The notes under the pieces: model-generated
Told to the model about the DNA's origin: nothing
Databases searched by the model: none
Seen by the model: only the letters and a program-made list of their open reading frames with translations
Shown here: one piece after another, positions 27,503 to 39,919 of the stretch
Layout of the letters: each line of letters begins with the position of its first letter
Position numbering within the stretch: position 1 is the first letter of the stretch
Translations under genes and position numbers: made by a program
Origin: Rhodocyclus purpureus
GTDB taxonomy: Bacteria > Pseudomonadota > Gammaproteobacteria > Burkholderiales > Rhodocyclaceae
Direction of reading: 5' to 3'
Assembly (NCBI RefSeq): GCF_016653115.1
Contig: NZ_NHRX01000008.1
Location: 1-61,479, forward strand
DNA: 61,479 bases

Positions 27503-29893
27503 ATGCGCTCACTCCTTTCGCTCGCCGCGCCGCTTGCCGTTCTCGTCCTCTCCGGCTGCGCCGGAATGATGCAGGCCACCCCGGAGTTGCACTCCGCTTC
27601 GCCCGACCGCCAGGTGACGGTCAAGAGCACGGTGATGGCGGTCGGAACGCTCGACTACTCGCCTGACGGCAGGCAGCTCGTCTCCGGCGGCGTCACGCCG
27701 GTGGTGCGCGTCTGGGACATGGCTGCGGGCAAGGGTTTGCGTACCCACCGGATGGAGGCGCCCTGGGGCCTCGTCGACGTCGCCTATTCGCGCGACGGCA
27801 AGACCTACGCAGCCTCCTCCCTCACCGGTATTTTCGGCGATTCGCTCACTCAGTTGTGGGATGCGGCCAGCGGCGAGTTACTCAAGACGGTGCCGAGCGG
27901 CAAGTTTGGTTACAAGCTCGGCTTCTCGGGTGACGGCCGTTATCTGCTCGGCAACCGCTTCGAGACCGGCGGGCTGATGGACAATCCGTACTACAACGTC
28001 GAGCAGCTCGACGTGGCGGCCAACCAGATCGTCCGCAGCTATGGACATGCCATGTTCGGCGCGATTTCTCCGGATGGCCAGAAGGCACTGCTGCTCGGCG
28101 AATTCGACCGCGGGCCGGCGCTGATCGACCTGGCTTCCGGTCGCGAGCTGTGGCGTGGCAGTGGCCCGGGCGACGCCGCGGCCTTCACGCCTGATGGTCG
28201 GCAGCTGCTGGTTTCGCGCGCGGAGTACCACGGCACGCTCGGCAGCAGCATGACGATTTCGGTCGCACTGCTCGACGCGGCCACCGGCATGCAGCAACGG
28301 GAGCTGCTGCGCTACGACGTTGCCGGTACCCTGCTTGCCACCGACAAGGAATTCACCAAACTGGTCGCGCTGGCCGTGACCCCCGACGGCCGACGCTTCA
28401 TGACCGGCAACAACAAGGGCGAGTACAAGCTGTGGGATCTGAGCAGCGGCCAGCTGATCCGCCCGTTGCAGCGGCCGAACGAGAAGATCGTCTTCGACCT
28501 GAGCCCGGCGAAGATCGCCTTCTCGCCCAACGGCAAGCTGGTGGCGATCACCTCGGCAGCCTCGGTGCGTCTCTACCACCTCGACAGCGGCGAGGAGGCG
28601 GCAGCGCTGATCGCCTTCGACGACGGCGAATGGCTGGTGACCACGCCGAGCGGCTACTACAACGCCTCCGAGAAGGGCGACGAATACCTGAGCGTCACGG
28701 TCGGCGGGCAGGCCTACAGCATCGCCCAGTTGCGCGAATCCTTCTTTCGCCCCGATCTGGTCAAGGTCGCTTTGGTCGGCGGCACGCTCGGCGAATACCG
28801 CAAGGTGGCCGACATCAAGCCGCCGCCGGCCGTGGCCATCGTCAACACGCCCGACAGCACCGACGCGCGTACGGTGGCGGTATCGCTACAGATCGACGAC
28901 AAGGGCGGCGGCATCGGCGACGTGCGCCTCTACCGCAACGGCGCGGCCGTCGTACTCGAAAACGCCCGCAAGCTGACGCGCGCCGCAGACAGCAGTCGCA
29001 TCCTGCGTGTCGACGTGCCGCTCGAACCGGGCCAGAACCTGATCCGCGCCATCGCCTTCAACGCCGACAACAGCATGCAGAGCCAGGATGCGAAGCTCGC
29101 GGTGCAGGCGAACATCGCCGCGCGCCAGCCTGCCTTGCACGCCATCGTGATCGGTATCAAGGACTTCGCCAACCCGCGCCTGGCGCTCAAGTATCCGGTG
29201 GCGGATGCCGAGCTGTTCGCCTCCACGCTCGAACAAAAGGCGAAGGGCCTGTACAGCAGCGTGCACGTGAAGCGCCTGCTCAAGCCCGCCGAAACCACCA
29301 ACAACGCCATCGTCGACGCTCTCAAGCGCGCCCGCAGCGAAGTCGGCCCGGAAGACCTGTTCGTCTTCTACGTCGCCAGCCACGGCACGGTCGACGACGG
29401 CCAGTACCTGCTGATCACCTCGAACGTTGGCTCGACCATGACGGCGCGCCTCAGGCAGGATGCGCTGACGCAGGACAGCATCAAGGAACTGATCTCCAAC
29501 ATTCCGGCCTCCAAGAAGCTGGTCGTGCTCGACACCTGTAGCGCCGGCCAGCTCGGCGACGCCATCCAGGTGGCGATGCTGACGCGCGGCATGAGCGACG
29601 ACACGGCAATGAAGGTGCTGTCGCGCGCGGTCGGCTCGACGGTGCTCTCCGCCGCCACCTCGGTTCAGGAGGCGCTCGAAGGCTACAAGGGCCATGGACT
29701 TTTCACCTACGTCATCGCCGCCGGCATGAACGGTGCGGCCGACGCCAACCAGGACGGCTTCGTCAAGACGCTGGAACTGGCCGACTACGTCGATTCGCAA
29801 GTGCCGGAACTTGCCGATACGGTGTTCAGGCACAAGCAGTACCCGATCGTCTCGCCGACCGGACAGGGCTTTCCGCTGGTGAAGCTGCGCTAG
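27503..29893 (+). CDS. Lipoprotein with WD40-like repeats and a caspase-like C14 domain
   Basis: A 796-residue exported protein. The signal peptide ends with a lipobox (VLVLSGCAG, Cys near residue 17), so it should be membrane-anchored. Residues ~40-380 contain WD40-like blades (DYSPDGRQLVSGG ... VRVWDMAAGK, SPDGQKALLLG, TPDGRRFMTGN ... KLWDLSSGQ). A linker with a beta-sandwich-like part follows, and residues ~545-796 are a peptidase C14 (caspase/metacaspase) domain. The catalytic dyad is His627 in YVASHGTVDDG and Cys679 in VVLDTCSAGQ. ATG 27503 has GGAG ten bases upstream. Substrates are unknown. Such proteins are annotated only as caspase family in other genomes. Confidence 0.88.
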   Translation: MRSLLSLAAPLAVLVLSGCAGMMQATPELHSASPDRQVTVKSTVMAVGTLDYSPDGRQLVSGGVTPVVRVWDMAAGKGLRTHRMEAPWGLVDVAYSRDGKTYAASSLTGIFGDSLTQLWDAASGELLKTVPSGKFGYKLGFSGDGRYLLGNRFETGGLMDNPYYNVEQLDVAANQIVRSYGHAMFGAISPDGQKALLLGEFDRGPALIDLASGRELWRGSGPGDAAAFTPDGRQLLVSRAEYHGTLGSSMTISVALLDAATGMQQRELLRYDVAGTLLATDKEFTKLVALAVTPDGRRFMTGNNKGEYKLWDLSSGQLIRPLQRPNEKIVFDLSPAKIAFSPNGKLVAITSAASVRLYHLDSGEEAAALIAFDDGEWLVTTPSGYYNASEKGDEYLSVTVGGQAYSIAQLRESFFRPDLVKVALVGGTLGEYRKVADIKPPPAVAIVNTPDSTDARTVAVSLQIDDKGGGIGDVRLYRNGAAVVLENARKLTRAADSSRILRVDVPLEPGQNLIRAIAFNADNSMQSQDAKLAVQANIAARQPALHAIVIGIKDFANPRLALKYPVADAELFASTLEQKAKGLYSSVHVKRLLKPAETTNNAIVDALKRARSEVGPEDLFVFYVASHGTVDDGQYLLITSNVGSTMTARLRQDALTQDSIKELISNIPASKKLVVLDTCSAGQLGDAIQVAMLTRGMSDDTAMKVLSRAVGSTVLSAATSVQEALEGYKGHGLFTYVIAAGMNGAADANQDGFVKTLELADYVDSQVPELADTVFRHKQYPIVSPTGQGFPLVKLR

Positions 29894-29932
29894 CCGGCCG
29901 CAGCGCAGGGGCCGGCCTCGCGCGGCACAGGG

Positions 29933-29938
29933 TAAAAT
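29933..29938 (+). promoter_or_regulatory. Probable -10 box of dnaE, six bases from the ATG
   Basis: GGGTAAAATCCGACG carries TAAAAT ending at 29938, with the ATG at 29945. Transcription would begin at or very near the start codon. No ribosome site exists between them. The -35 region is not clear. Confidence 0.5.
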
Positions 29939-29944
29939 CCGACG

Positions 29945-33475
<3,531 letters not shown>

Positions 33476-33525
33476 GCGCCCTGGCGGCAAGCTGCCGACC
33501 TTCCCCAATCCGCCCGAGTGCTCCG

Positions 33526-33999
33526 ATGACCCAAGCCCACCTGATCGACCGCCTGCTGCTCGACGAACTCGTCGCCACGGCGGCGGCCACACCGCGCCGC
33601 CGCAAGAACCACAACTTCCATCGCAGCGACCTCGACGTCGCGCACCGCCTGCTCAACGCCATCGAGCCAGGCTCCTACGTCCCGCCGCACCGGCACCTTG
33701 ACCCGGCCAAGGACGAGACGATGCTGGTCGTGCGTGGCCAGCTCGGTGTCGTCTGCTTCGACGACGCCGGGCGCGTCACGCAGACGACCCTGCTCGCCGC
33801 CGGGGGCGAGGTGATCGGCGTCGACATCCCGCACGGGGTGTGGCACAGCGTGCTCGCCTGTAGCCCCGGGACGGTCTTCTTCGAAGCCAAGGCGGGCCCC
33901 TGGGCACCGCTCGCCGAGGCCGAGCGTGCGCCGTGGGCGCCGGCCGAGAACGAGGAAGGCGCCGCGGCCTATCAGGCCGCGCTGCGCGCCCTGTTCTGA
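33526..33999 (+). CDS. WbuC-type cupin metalloprotein
   Basis: A 157-residue single-domain cupin. The metal site is suggested by PHRHLDPAKDETMLVVRG (His, His and Glu of cupin motif 1) and by VDIPHGVWHSVLACSPG (motif 2 histidines). KNHNFHR and the ending EAKAGPWAPL are typical of the WbuC family, which was named from an O-antigen cluster. Its chemical role is not established. ATG 33526 is chosen because the upstream part of the frame overlaps the end of dnaE. It follows dnaE by 50 bases, with no surface-polysaccharide genes near. Confidence 0.8.
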   Translation: MTQAHLIDRLLLDELVATAAATPRRRKNHNFHRSDLDVAHRLLNAIEPGSYVPPHRHLDPAKDETMLVVRGQLGVVCFDDAGRVTQTTLLAAGGEVIGVDIPHGVWHSVLACSPGTVFFEAKAGPWAPLAEAERAPWAPAENEEGAAAYQAALRALF

Positions 34000-34012
34000 G
34001 CCCCCAGACCCG

Positions 34013-34516
34013 TTTTCAGCCACGAAAAAGTACGAAAAGACACAAAAAGGCACGAAAGCCACCAGGTAAGACCTCGGCTTACGGTCGGGTCGAGCCATCG
34101 GCTCATGGCCGTCCGGCGTCGAACCACGTGCCAGGTTTTTCGTGCATTTCGTGGCCCACTGCCTTTCCCTGCCTGCTTCGGGCCTTCAGGCCCTCCCTCA
34201 CGAGTGTGCTGCCGCGCGAACGTTTCTCGTGCGCCGCCGCCCATGTCTGCATATTATGCTATCGTCCTGGTTTCGGATTTGGCATGATGGCATCGGTGGT
34301 GAGTGCTCGTGCGCACGCCAGTTGCTGCCGTCGTCCCCGAGCGTGTTCCCGAGCGAAGCATGATCCTGAAAAAAGCAGTTGGCCACGAAATGCACGAAAA
34401 ACACGAAATCGTTCATGGGGTTCGACGCAGAGTGGAAACAACCCGATGGGTCAGATACTGAACGACCGCAACCCTATGTTTTGTTTCGTGGCTTTCGTGT
34501 TTTTCGTGGCTGAAAA
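34013..34516. repeat. Nested inverted-repeat element rich in CACGAAA
   Basis: A ~504-base gene-free stretch is bounded by a perfect 17-base inverted repeat (34013-34029 and 34500-34516, TTTTCAGCCACGAAAAA and its inverse). Inside is a second, perfect 21-base inverted repeat (34136-34156 and 34381-34401) built from the same words (TTTTTCGTGCATTTCGTGG). Distances from outer to inner arm are about 106 and 98 bases. CACGAAA and its inverse recur many times. No open frame looks real. Similar CACGAAAA-rich flanks surround GxxExxY-type genes elsewhere, as I recall, but none is present here. Confidence 0.75.
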
Positions 34517-34528
34517 GAGGTTTTAAGG

Positions 34529-36343
34529 ATGATGCGATCCCTGTCCGAAAACCAGTTCCGCCGTATCTTCGAGCGCTCGCCGCTCGGGATGGCCGTGGTC
34601 GACGCGAAGAGTGGTCGCTTCCTTGCGGTCAATCCGCGCTTTGCGGCGATCGTCGGTCTCAGCGAGGAGGCCCTGGCCGGGTTCGACTGGCGCCGCCTGA
34701 CGCATCCCGAAGACCTGCCGCTCCAGCAGGAGCGGATGGCGCAACTCGCGGCCGGTACGATCGCCAGCTTTCAGATCGACAAGCATTACCTGCGCGCCGA
34801 CGGCTGCAGTGCCTGGTGGCGCCTGAGCGTCTCTGCGCTCGACAGCGACGGCGCTCTTCGTTTCATGGCGCTGGTCGAGGAGACCAGCGAGCGCGTGCAG
34901 CAGGAGCAGGCGAACAGCGCTGCCCGCGAATTCAGCGAGCGACGGCTCGGTGCCCTGGTCGCGCAGGGGCTCGCCGGTACCGCCGAGGCCGATCTGGAAT
35001 GCAGGCTGACCTACGTGAACGAGCGCTACTGCCAGATCGTCGGCCATCCGCGTGAGGCACTGCTCGGCCGGCACCTGGGCGAATTCACCACCCCCGAGGA
35101 CTGGGCGCGCCAGCAATCCTTGTTCGCCGACCTGCTGGCCGGCGGCGATGCAAATGCCATCCTGGTCAAACGCTATGTGCGCCGCGACGGAACGCTGAGC
35201 CATGCCCAGGTCGCCTTCGTGCTCGTGCGCGACGCCGCCGGCGCTCCTGCCGGCTACAGTTGCCTCGTCACCGACACCAACGAACTCAAGCGTACCGAGC
35301 ACGAGTTGCGCGACAGCGAACAGCGTTATCGTGCGCTCAATGCCGAACTCGAATCCAAGGTGGCGCGACGGACCGCCGAACTCACGGCGACGAAAGAGCG
35401 GATCGTCGATGCGATGGCGCGGGTGTCGCGCTCCGAGATGAAGTTCAGGGCCGTCTTCGAGCAGTCGCCGCTCGGCATCGCGCTGGTCGACCCGCTCGGC
35501 GGCCGTGTCCTCGAAGCCAACGAGCGCTTTGCCACGATCTGCGGCTTCACTCGGGACGACCTGGCACAGCTCGACTGGTCGCGCCTCGTCCGCCCGGACG
35601 AGTTGCCGCGGCCGTGGAGCCGGAGTGCGCCGATCGAATCCTTCCGCATCGACCAGCGTCACCTGCGGCAAGGGCAGGAGGCCTGGATGCGTGTCACCTT
35701 CGCGCCGCTCAACATCGAGGCGGAAGGGCGTTGCTGCCATCTGGCGCTGGTCGAGGACATCACGCAGCAGAAGCTGCACGAACGCGAGCTCGAACAGGCG
35801 CGGGAGGCGATCATCGACGCCAACCTTGCGTTGCAGGCCGCCAACGCCGAGCTCAAGCAACTTGCCACCACCGATCCGCTCACCGGCACCTGGAATCGCC
35901 GCCACTTCCAGCAGGTCATCGCTGCCGAGATCAAGCAGGCGCTGCGCTACGGGCAGCAGCTCTCGCTGCTCCTGTTCGACCTCGACCATTTCAAGTCGAT
36001 CAACGATCGCCATGGACACCAGGTCGGCGACCAGGTCCTGGTCGCGCTGACCCGGCTGCTGCAGCGCAATCTGCGTTCGACCGACGTGCTCGCGCGCTGG
36101 GGGGGCGAAGAGTTCGCGGTGGTGATGCCGCACTGCGGGGCGAACGAGGCGGCGAGCCTGGCTGAAAAGCTGCGCGCCCTGATCGCGGGCTGGGAATTCA
36201 CGGACGTCGGCTGCGTGACGGTGAGCTGCGGCCTGGCCGAGTACCAGCCACCCGAAACCCTGGATTCCTGGCTCAAGCGCGCCGATGACGCGCTTTACGC
36301 GGCCAAGTCGTCAGGACGCAACGTCCTCTGCCAGGCGGCGTGA
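34529..36343 (+). CDS. Triple-PAS diguanylate cyclase
   Basis: A 604-residue cytosolic protein without membrane segments. PAS domain 1 covers about residues 8-125 (FERSPLGMAVVDAKSGRFLA), PAS 2 about 135-255, a coiled-coil linker 255-305 (RYRALNAELESKVARRTAEL), PAS 3 about 308-420 (FEQSPLGIALVDPLGGRVLE), then GGDEF about 440-600. The active-site loop is GGEEF at 525-529, so it should make cyclic di-GMP. RSTD five residues before it matches the RxxD product-inhibition site. AGAGG lies about eight bases before ATG 34529. The PAS ligands are unknown. There is no EAL domain. Confidence 0.92.
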   Translation: MMRSLSENQFRRIFERSPLGMAVVDAKSGRFLAVNPRFAAIVGLSEEALAGFDWRRLTHPEDLPLQQERMAQLAAGTIASFQIDKHYLRADGCSAWWRLSVSALDSDGALRFMALVEETSERVQQEQANSAAREFSERRLGALVAQGLAGTAEADLECRLTYVNERYCQIVGHPREALLGRHLGEFTTPEDWARQQSLFADLLAGGDANAILVKRYVRRDGTLSHAQVAFVLVRDAAGAPAGYSCLVTDTNELKRTEHELRDSEQRYRALNAELESKVARRTAELTATKERIVDAMARVSRSEMKFRAVFEQSPLGIALVDPLGGRVLEANERFATICGFTRDDLAQLDWSRLVRPDELPRPWSRSAPIESFRIDQRHLRQGQEAWMRVTFAPLNIEAEGRCCHLALVEDITQQKLHERELEQAREAIIDANLALQAANAELKQLATTDPLTGTWNRRHFQQVIAAEIKQALRYGQQLSLLLFDLDHFKSINDRHGHQVGDQVLVALTRLLQRNLRSTDVLARWGGEEFAVVMPHCGANEAASLAEKLRALIAGWEFTDVGCVTVSCGLAEYQPPETLDSWLKRADDALYAAKSSGRNVLCQAA

Positions 36344-36357
36344 GCCGCCGCGTGGGG

Positions 36358-36363
36358 TATAAT
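36358..36363 (+). promoter_or_regulatory. Probable -10 box of the mla operon
   Basis: A consensus TATAAT (GGGGTATAATCTCC) lies 31 bases before the mlaF start. No good -35 box is seen. A GC-rich hairpin (GGCGGCGTGAGCCGCC) just upstream may end the cyclase transcript. Confidence 0.55.
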
Positions 36364-36394
36364 CTCCGGCTGTTTTGCTTCTCGGAACGCCCCG

Positions 36395-37207
36395 GTGCCC
36401 GACGACAATCTCGTCAAGATCAGCGACCTCAGCTTTGCCTACGATGAACGGCCGATCCTCGACGGAATCAACATGGAGATTCCGCGGGGCAAGGTGGTCG
36501 CCATCATGGGCGGCTCGGGCTGCGGCAAGACGACGCTACTGCGCCTGATCGGCGGGCAGTTGAAGCCGACGCGCGGCAGCGTTCAGGTCGACGGTCGCGC
36601 CGTCGATCGCATGGGGCACGAGGAACTGTATGCGCTGCGCCGGCGCATGGGCATGCTGTTCCAGTTCGGCGCGCTGTTCACCGACGTCTCGGTGTTCGAC
36701 AACGTCGCCTTCCAGTTGCGCGAGCACACCGATCTTCCGGAAGAGCTGATCCGCGACATGACGCTGATGAAGCTCAACGCGGTCGGCCTGCGCGGCGCGC
36801 ATGCGCGGATGCCGGGCGAGCTCTCCGGCGGCATGGCGCGGCGCGTTGCGCTGGCCCGCGCCATCGCGCTCGACCCGATGCTGATCATGTACGACGAGCC
36901 CTTCACCGGTCTCGACCCGATTTCGCTCGGCATCATCGGCCAGTTGATCCGGAAGCTCAACGATGCGCTCGGCGCGACCTCGATCATGGTCACGCACGAC
37001 ATCCACGAGTCGCTGATGATCGTCGATTACATCTACTTCATGTCGGCCGGACGCGTCGTCGCGCAGGGGACACCGGACGAGATCCGCGCCTCGCAGGACC
37101 CCTTCGTGCATCAGTTCGTCAACGCCGAGGCCGACGGTCCGGTGCCTTTCCACGTCGCCGCGCCGTCCTTCGGCCAGGAGTTGCTGCGCGGGGTGGGCAA
37201 TGGCTAG
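36395..37207 (+). CDS. mlaF: Phospholipid transport ATPase MlaF
   Basis: A 270-residue ABC ATPase of the Mla system, which moves phospholipid between outer and inner membranes to keep lipid asymmetry. Walker A is GGSGCGKTT, signature LSGGMARRVALARA, Walker B LIMYDEPFTGLDP and the switch His in VTHDIHES. The start is GTG at 36395. FQFGALFTDVSVFDNVAF is characteristic of MlaF-type ATPases. It overlaps mlaE by eight bases. The order F-E-D-A-C-B here places the lipoprotein-type gene mlaA inside the operon. Confidence 0.96.
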   Translation: MPDDNLVKISDLSFAYDERPILDGINMEIPRGKVVAIMGGSGCGKTTLLRLIGGQLKPTRGSVQVDGRAVDRMGHEELYALRRRMGMLFQFGALFTDVSVFDNVAFQLREHTDLPEELIRDMTLMKLNAVGLRGAHARMPGELSGGMARRVALARAIALDPMLIMYDEPFTGLDPISLGIIGQLIRKLNDALGATSIMVTHDIHESLMIVDYIYFMSAGRVVAQGTPDEIRASQDPFVHQFVNAEADGPVPFHVAAPSFGQELLRGVGNG

Positions 37208-37994
37208 GGGGCTCCTCGATCTGGTCGAGCAGCTCGGCCATCGCCTGAACGAGAAGTTCATCCGCCTCGGTTTCGCGACGCGCTTCTTCTTCACCCTGCT
37301 GCTCTTCTCCGGGCAGTCCTTCCGCCGCCCGTTCCTGACCGTGCGCGAGGTCTATTTCTCGGGTGTCCTCTCGCTCCTGATCATTTCCGTCTCCGGCCTG
37401 TTCGTCGGACTGGTGCTCGGCCTGCAGGGCTACGAGACGCTGCAGCGCTACGGTTCGTCCGAGGCGCTCGGCATCCTGGTCGCGCTGTCGCTGACGCGCG
37501 AACTCGGTCCGGTGGTGGCGGCGCTGCTCTTCGCGTCGCGCGCCGGGTCGTCGGTGACCGCCGAAATCGGCCTGATGAAGGCGACCGAGCAGCTGACGGC
37601 GATGGACATGATGGCGGTGAATCCGATCGCGCGCGTGGTCGCGCCGCGCTTCTGGGGCGGCGTCATCTCGATGCCGATCCTGGCGGCACTGTTCTCGGCG
37701 ATGGGCATCTTCGGTGGCTACCTGATCGGCGTCGTCTTCATCGGCGTCGACGAGGGCGCCTTCTGGTCGCAGATGCAGGCCTCGGTCGATTTCCGCCTCG
37801 ACATCCTGAATGGCGTGATCAAGAGCTTCGTCTTCGGCGTCGCCGTCGCGTTGATCGCCGTATTCGAAGGCTACGATTCGGTGCCGACCGCCGAAGGCGT
37901 CTCGCGCGCCATCACGCGCACCGTCGTCACCTCGGCGCTGGCCATCCTCGCCCTCGATTTTGTGTTGACCTCGTTCATGTTCCGGGGACTTTGA
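37200..37994 (+). CDS. mlaE: Phospholipid transport permease MlaE
   Basis: A 264-residue inner-membrane permease (MlaE/YrbE family). It has an N-terminal amphipathic part, then five or so hydrophobic segments including VYFSGVLSLLIISVSGLFVGLVLGLQ in pieces, LGPVVAALLFASRAGSSVTAEIG (the coupling region) and ALAILALDFVLTSFMF at the end. It pairs with MlaF, MlaD and MlaB. The start overlaps mlaF by eight bases, and the stop overlaps the mlaD start by one base, both signs of tight coupling. Confidence 0.96.
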   Translation: MARGLLDLVEQLGHRLNEKFIRLGFATRFFFTLLLFSGQSFRRPFLTVREVYFSGVLSLLIISVSGLFVGLVLGLQGYETLQRYGSSEALGILVALSLTRELGPVVAALLFASRAGSSVTAEIGLMKATEQLTAMDMMAVNPIARVVAPRFWGGVISMPILAALFSAMGIFGGYLIGVVFIGVDEGAFWSQMQASVDFRLDILNGVIKSFVFGVAVALIAVFEGYDSVPTAEGVSRAITRTVVTSALAILALDFVLTSFMFRGL

Positions 37995-38464
37995 TGAACC
38001 GCAAACTGATCGACCTGTGGGTCGGTATCTTCGTTGCCATCGGCATCGCCGCCTTCCTCTTCCTGGCGCTCAAGGTCGGCAACATGTCCTCCGCCAACTT
38101 TGCCGAGACCTACGTGGTTCAGGCCAAGTTTGATAACATCGGCGGCCTGAAGGTGCGGGCCCCGGTAAAGAGTGCCGGCGTCGTCGTCGGTCGGGTCGCC
38201 GACATTCGTTTCGATCCCGAGAACTATCAGGCGGTCGTTGCACTCAAACTGGAGAGTCGCTACCAGTTTCCGAAGGATACCTTCGCGTCGATCCTGACTT
38301 CCGGTTTGCTCGGTGAGCAGTACGTCGGTCTCGACGTCGGTGGCGACGACAGGATGCTGGCCGCGGGCGACGTGATCGCGAAGACGCAGTCGGCGGTCGT
38401 GTTGGAGAAGCTGATCAGCCAGTTCCTCTTCAACAAGGCGTCGGAAGGGGCGGAACAGAAGTGA
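37994..38464 (+). CDS. mlaD: MCE-domain lipid-binding protein MlaD
   Basis: A 156-residue protein with an N-terminal membrane anchor (LWVGIFVAIGIAAFLFLALKV) and one MCE domain facing the periplasm (VQAKFDNIGGLKVRAPVKSA, LTSGLLGEQYVGLD). MlaD forms the hexameric ring above MlaE through which phospholipid passes. The ATG at 37994 shares a base with the mlaE stop. Length is normal for the single-MCE type. Confidence 0.95.
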   Translation: MNRKLIDLWVGIFVAIGIAAFLFLALKVGNMSSANFAETYVVQAKFDNIGGLKVRAPVKSAGVVVGRVADIRFDPENYQAVVALKLESRYQFPKDTFASILTSGLLGEQYVGLDVGGDDRMLAAGDVIAKTQSAVVLEKLISQFLFNKASEGAEQK

Positions 38465-38484
38465 ATGCGAGAAAAGGTGATTCC

Positions 38485-39213
38485 GTGAAAAAGCAGACGA
38501 GGCGGGGAGGGCGCTGGTACGCGCCGCTGCTGCTCGCCGTTTCGCTCGCCGGCATCAGCGCCCCGGCTGCAGCCGACAACCCGAAAGATCCCTTTGAAGG
38601 CTTCAATCGCGTGATGTTCCAGGTGAACGAGGGCATCGACGAAGTCGTCAAGCCGGTCGCCAAGGGTTACGACGAGGCGGCGCCCCTGCCGGTCAAGGCG
38701 GCCGTCGGCAACTTCTTCGGCAACCTGTACGATGCATGGACGGCCTTGAACAATCTGCTGCAGGGCAAGCCGGGGGCGGCCGGCAGCGACGCCGGGCGCG
38801 TCCTCATCAACACCGTGCTCGGCATCGGCGGCGCTTTCGACGTCGCCAGCGAAATGGGTCTCGCCAAACATTCGGAAGACTTCGGCCAGACCCTTGCGGT
38901 CTGGGGCGTCGATGACGGGCCGTTCTTCTTCTGGCCGATCATCGGACCGCGGACGACGCGCGACACCTTCGGTTTTGCCGTCGACAGCTGGACCGACATG
39001 GTCTGGGGGCTCGATGCCGTTCCGCTGCGCAACAGCCTGGGCGGCATTCGTTTCATCGATGTCCGCGCCAGCATGCTGCCGGCGGACAAGGTGGTCGATG
39101 AGGCCGCCATCGACAAGTACAGCTATATCCGTGACGCCTACCTGCAACACCGGCAATCCCAGATCCGCGACGGGGCGACCCAGTTGCCGAGCTACGAGGA
39201 CGATGACGAATAG
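38485..39213 (+). CDS. mlaA: Outer-membrane phospholipid-removal protein MlaA (VacJ)
   Basis: A 242-residue MlaA-family protein: NPKDPFEGFNRVMFQVNEG, then NFFGNLYDAWTALNNLLQGK, FGQTLAVWGVDDGPFFFWP and GPRTTRDTFGFAVDS are family hallmarks. In E. coli MlaA removes misplaced phospholipid from the outer leaflet. I prefer GTG 38485 (AAGGTGA upstream) to the GTG at 38461 that overlaps the mlaD stop. The signal peptide ends AAPA/AAADN-like without any cysteine, so the usual lipobox is missing and the protein appears to be a non-acylated export product. It lies between mlaD and mlaC. Confidence 0.92.
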   Translation: MKKQTRRGGRWYAPLLLAVSLAGISAPAAADNPKDPFEGFNRVMFQVNEGIDEVVKPVAKGYDEAAPLPVKAAVGNFFGNLYDAWTALNNLLQGKPGAAGSDAGRVLINTVLGIGGAFDVASEMGLAKHSEDFGQTLAVWGVDDGPFFFWPIIGPRTTRDTFGFAVDSWTDMVWGLDAVPLRNSLGGIRFIDVRASMLPADKVVDEAAIDKYSYIRDAYLQHRQSQIRDGATQLPSYEDDDE

Positions 39214-39271
39214 CCGGCGCTGTTCCTCGTTCCAGGTCTTTTCCCCTATTGCTGTCCGACGGAAGTCATCC

Positions 39272-39919
39272 ATGAAGTCCCTGTTTGCGCGTCTCGCCTC
39301 ATTCTGTATCGGCCTTTCCCTGGTCGCCGCCGCTCCGGTCGTCGCCGCCGAGCTCGCTCCCGATGCGCTGGTCAAGCGCGTCACCGAGGAAGTGCTGACC
39401 ATCGTCCGCGCCGACCGCGAGTTGCAGAACGGCAACACCAGGAAGGCGATCGAGCTCGTCGACACCAAGGTGCTGCCGCACTTCGACTTCATGCGCATGA
39501 CCCGGCTCGCCGTCGGCCGCGACTGGAAGAAGGCGACTCCCGAGCAGCAGAAGCAACTGGCCGACGAGTTCCGCAAGCTGCTGGTGCATACCTACGCCAA
39601 TTCGGTGACCGCGTATCGCGACCAGAAGATCGTGTATAAGCCGTTCAAGGCGGCCGACAGTGACAGCGATGTCATCGTCAGGACCGAAGTCGTGCAGCCG
39701 GGCAGCAAGCCGATCGAGCTCGACTACGCGCTCGAGAAAGGCGCCGACGGCTGGAAGGTTTTCGACGTGATCGTCGGCGGCATCAGCCTCGTCACCAACT
39801 ACCGTGAAACCTTCCGTCAGGAAGTGAGCGCTTCCGGCGTCGACGGCCTGATCAAGATGCTGGTGGACAAGAACCGCAAGCTCGAAGCCGATACCGGCAA
39901 GCCCGCAGCCAAGAAATGA
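39272..39919 (+). CDS. mlaC: Periplasmic phospholipid shuttle MlaC
   Basis: A 215-residue protein with a signal peptide (LFARLASFCIGLSLVAAAPV, cleavage near VAA) and the MlaC/Ttg2D domain (KVLPHFDFMRMTRLAVGRDW, FRKLLVHTYANSVTAYRDQ, NYRETFRQEV). It ferries phospholipid between the outer-membrane MlaA complex and MlaD. ATG 39272 has GGAAG upstream. The frame runs back into mlaA, but those codons are not used. The stop overlaps the mlaB ATG (ATGA). Confidence 0.95.
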   Translation: MKSLFARLASFCIGLSLVAAAPVVAAELAPDALVKRVTEEVLTIVRADRELQNGNTRKAIELVDTKVLPHFDFMRMTRLAVGRDWKKATPEQQKQLADEFRKLLVHTYANSVTAYRDQKIVYKPFKAADSDSDVIVRTEVVQPGSKPIELDYALEKGADGWKVFDVIVGGISLVTNYRETFRQEVSASGVDGLIKMLVDKNRKLEADTGKPAAKK

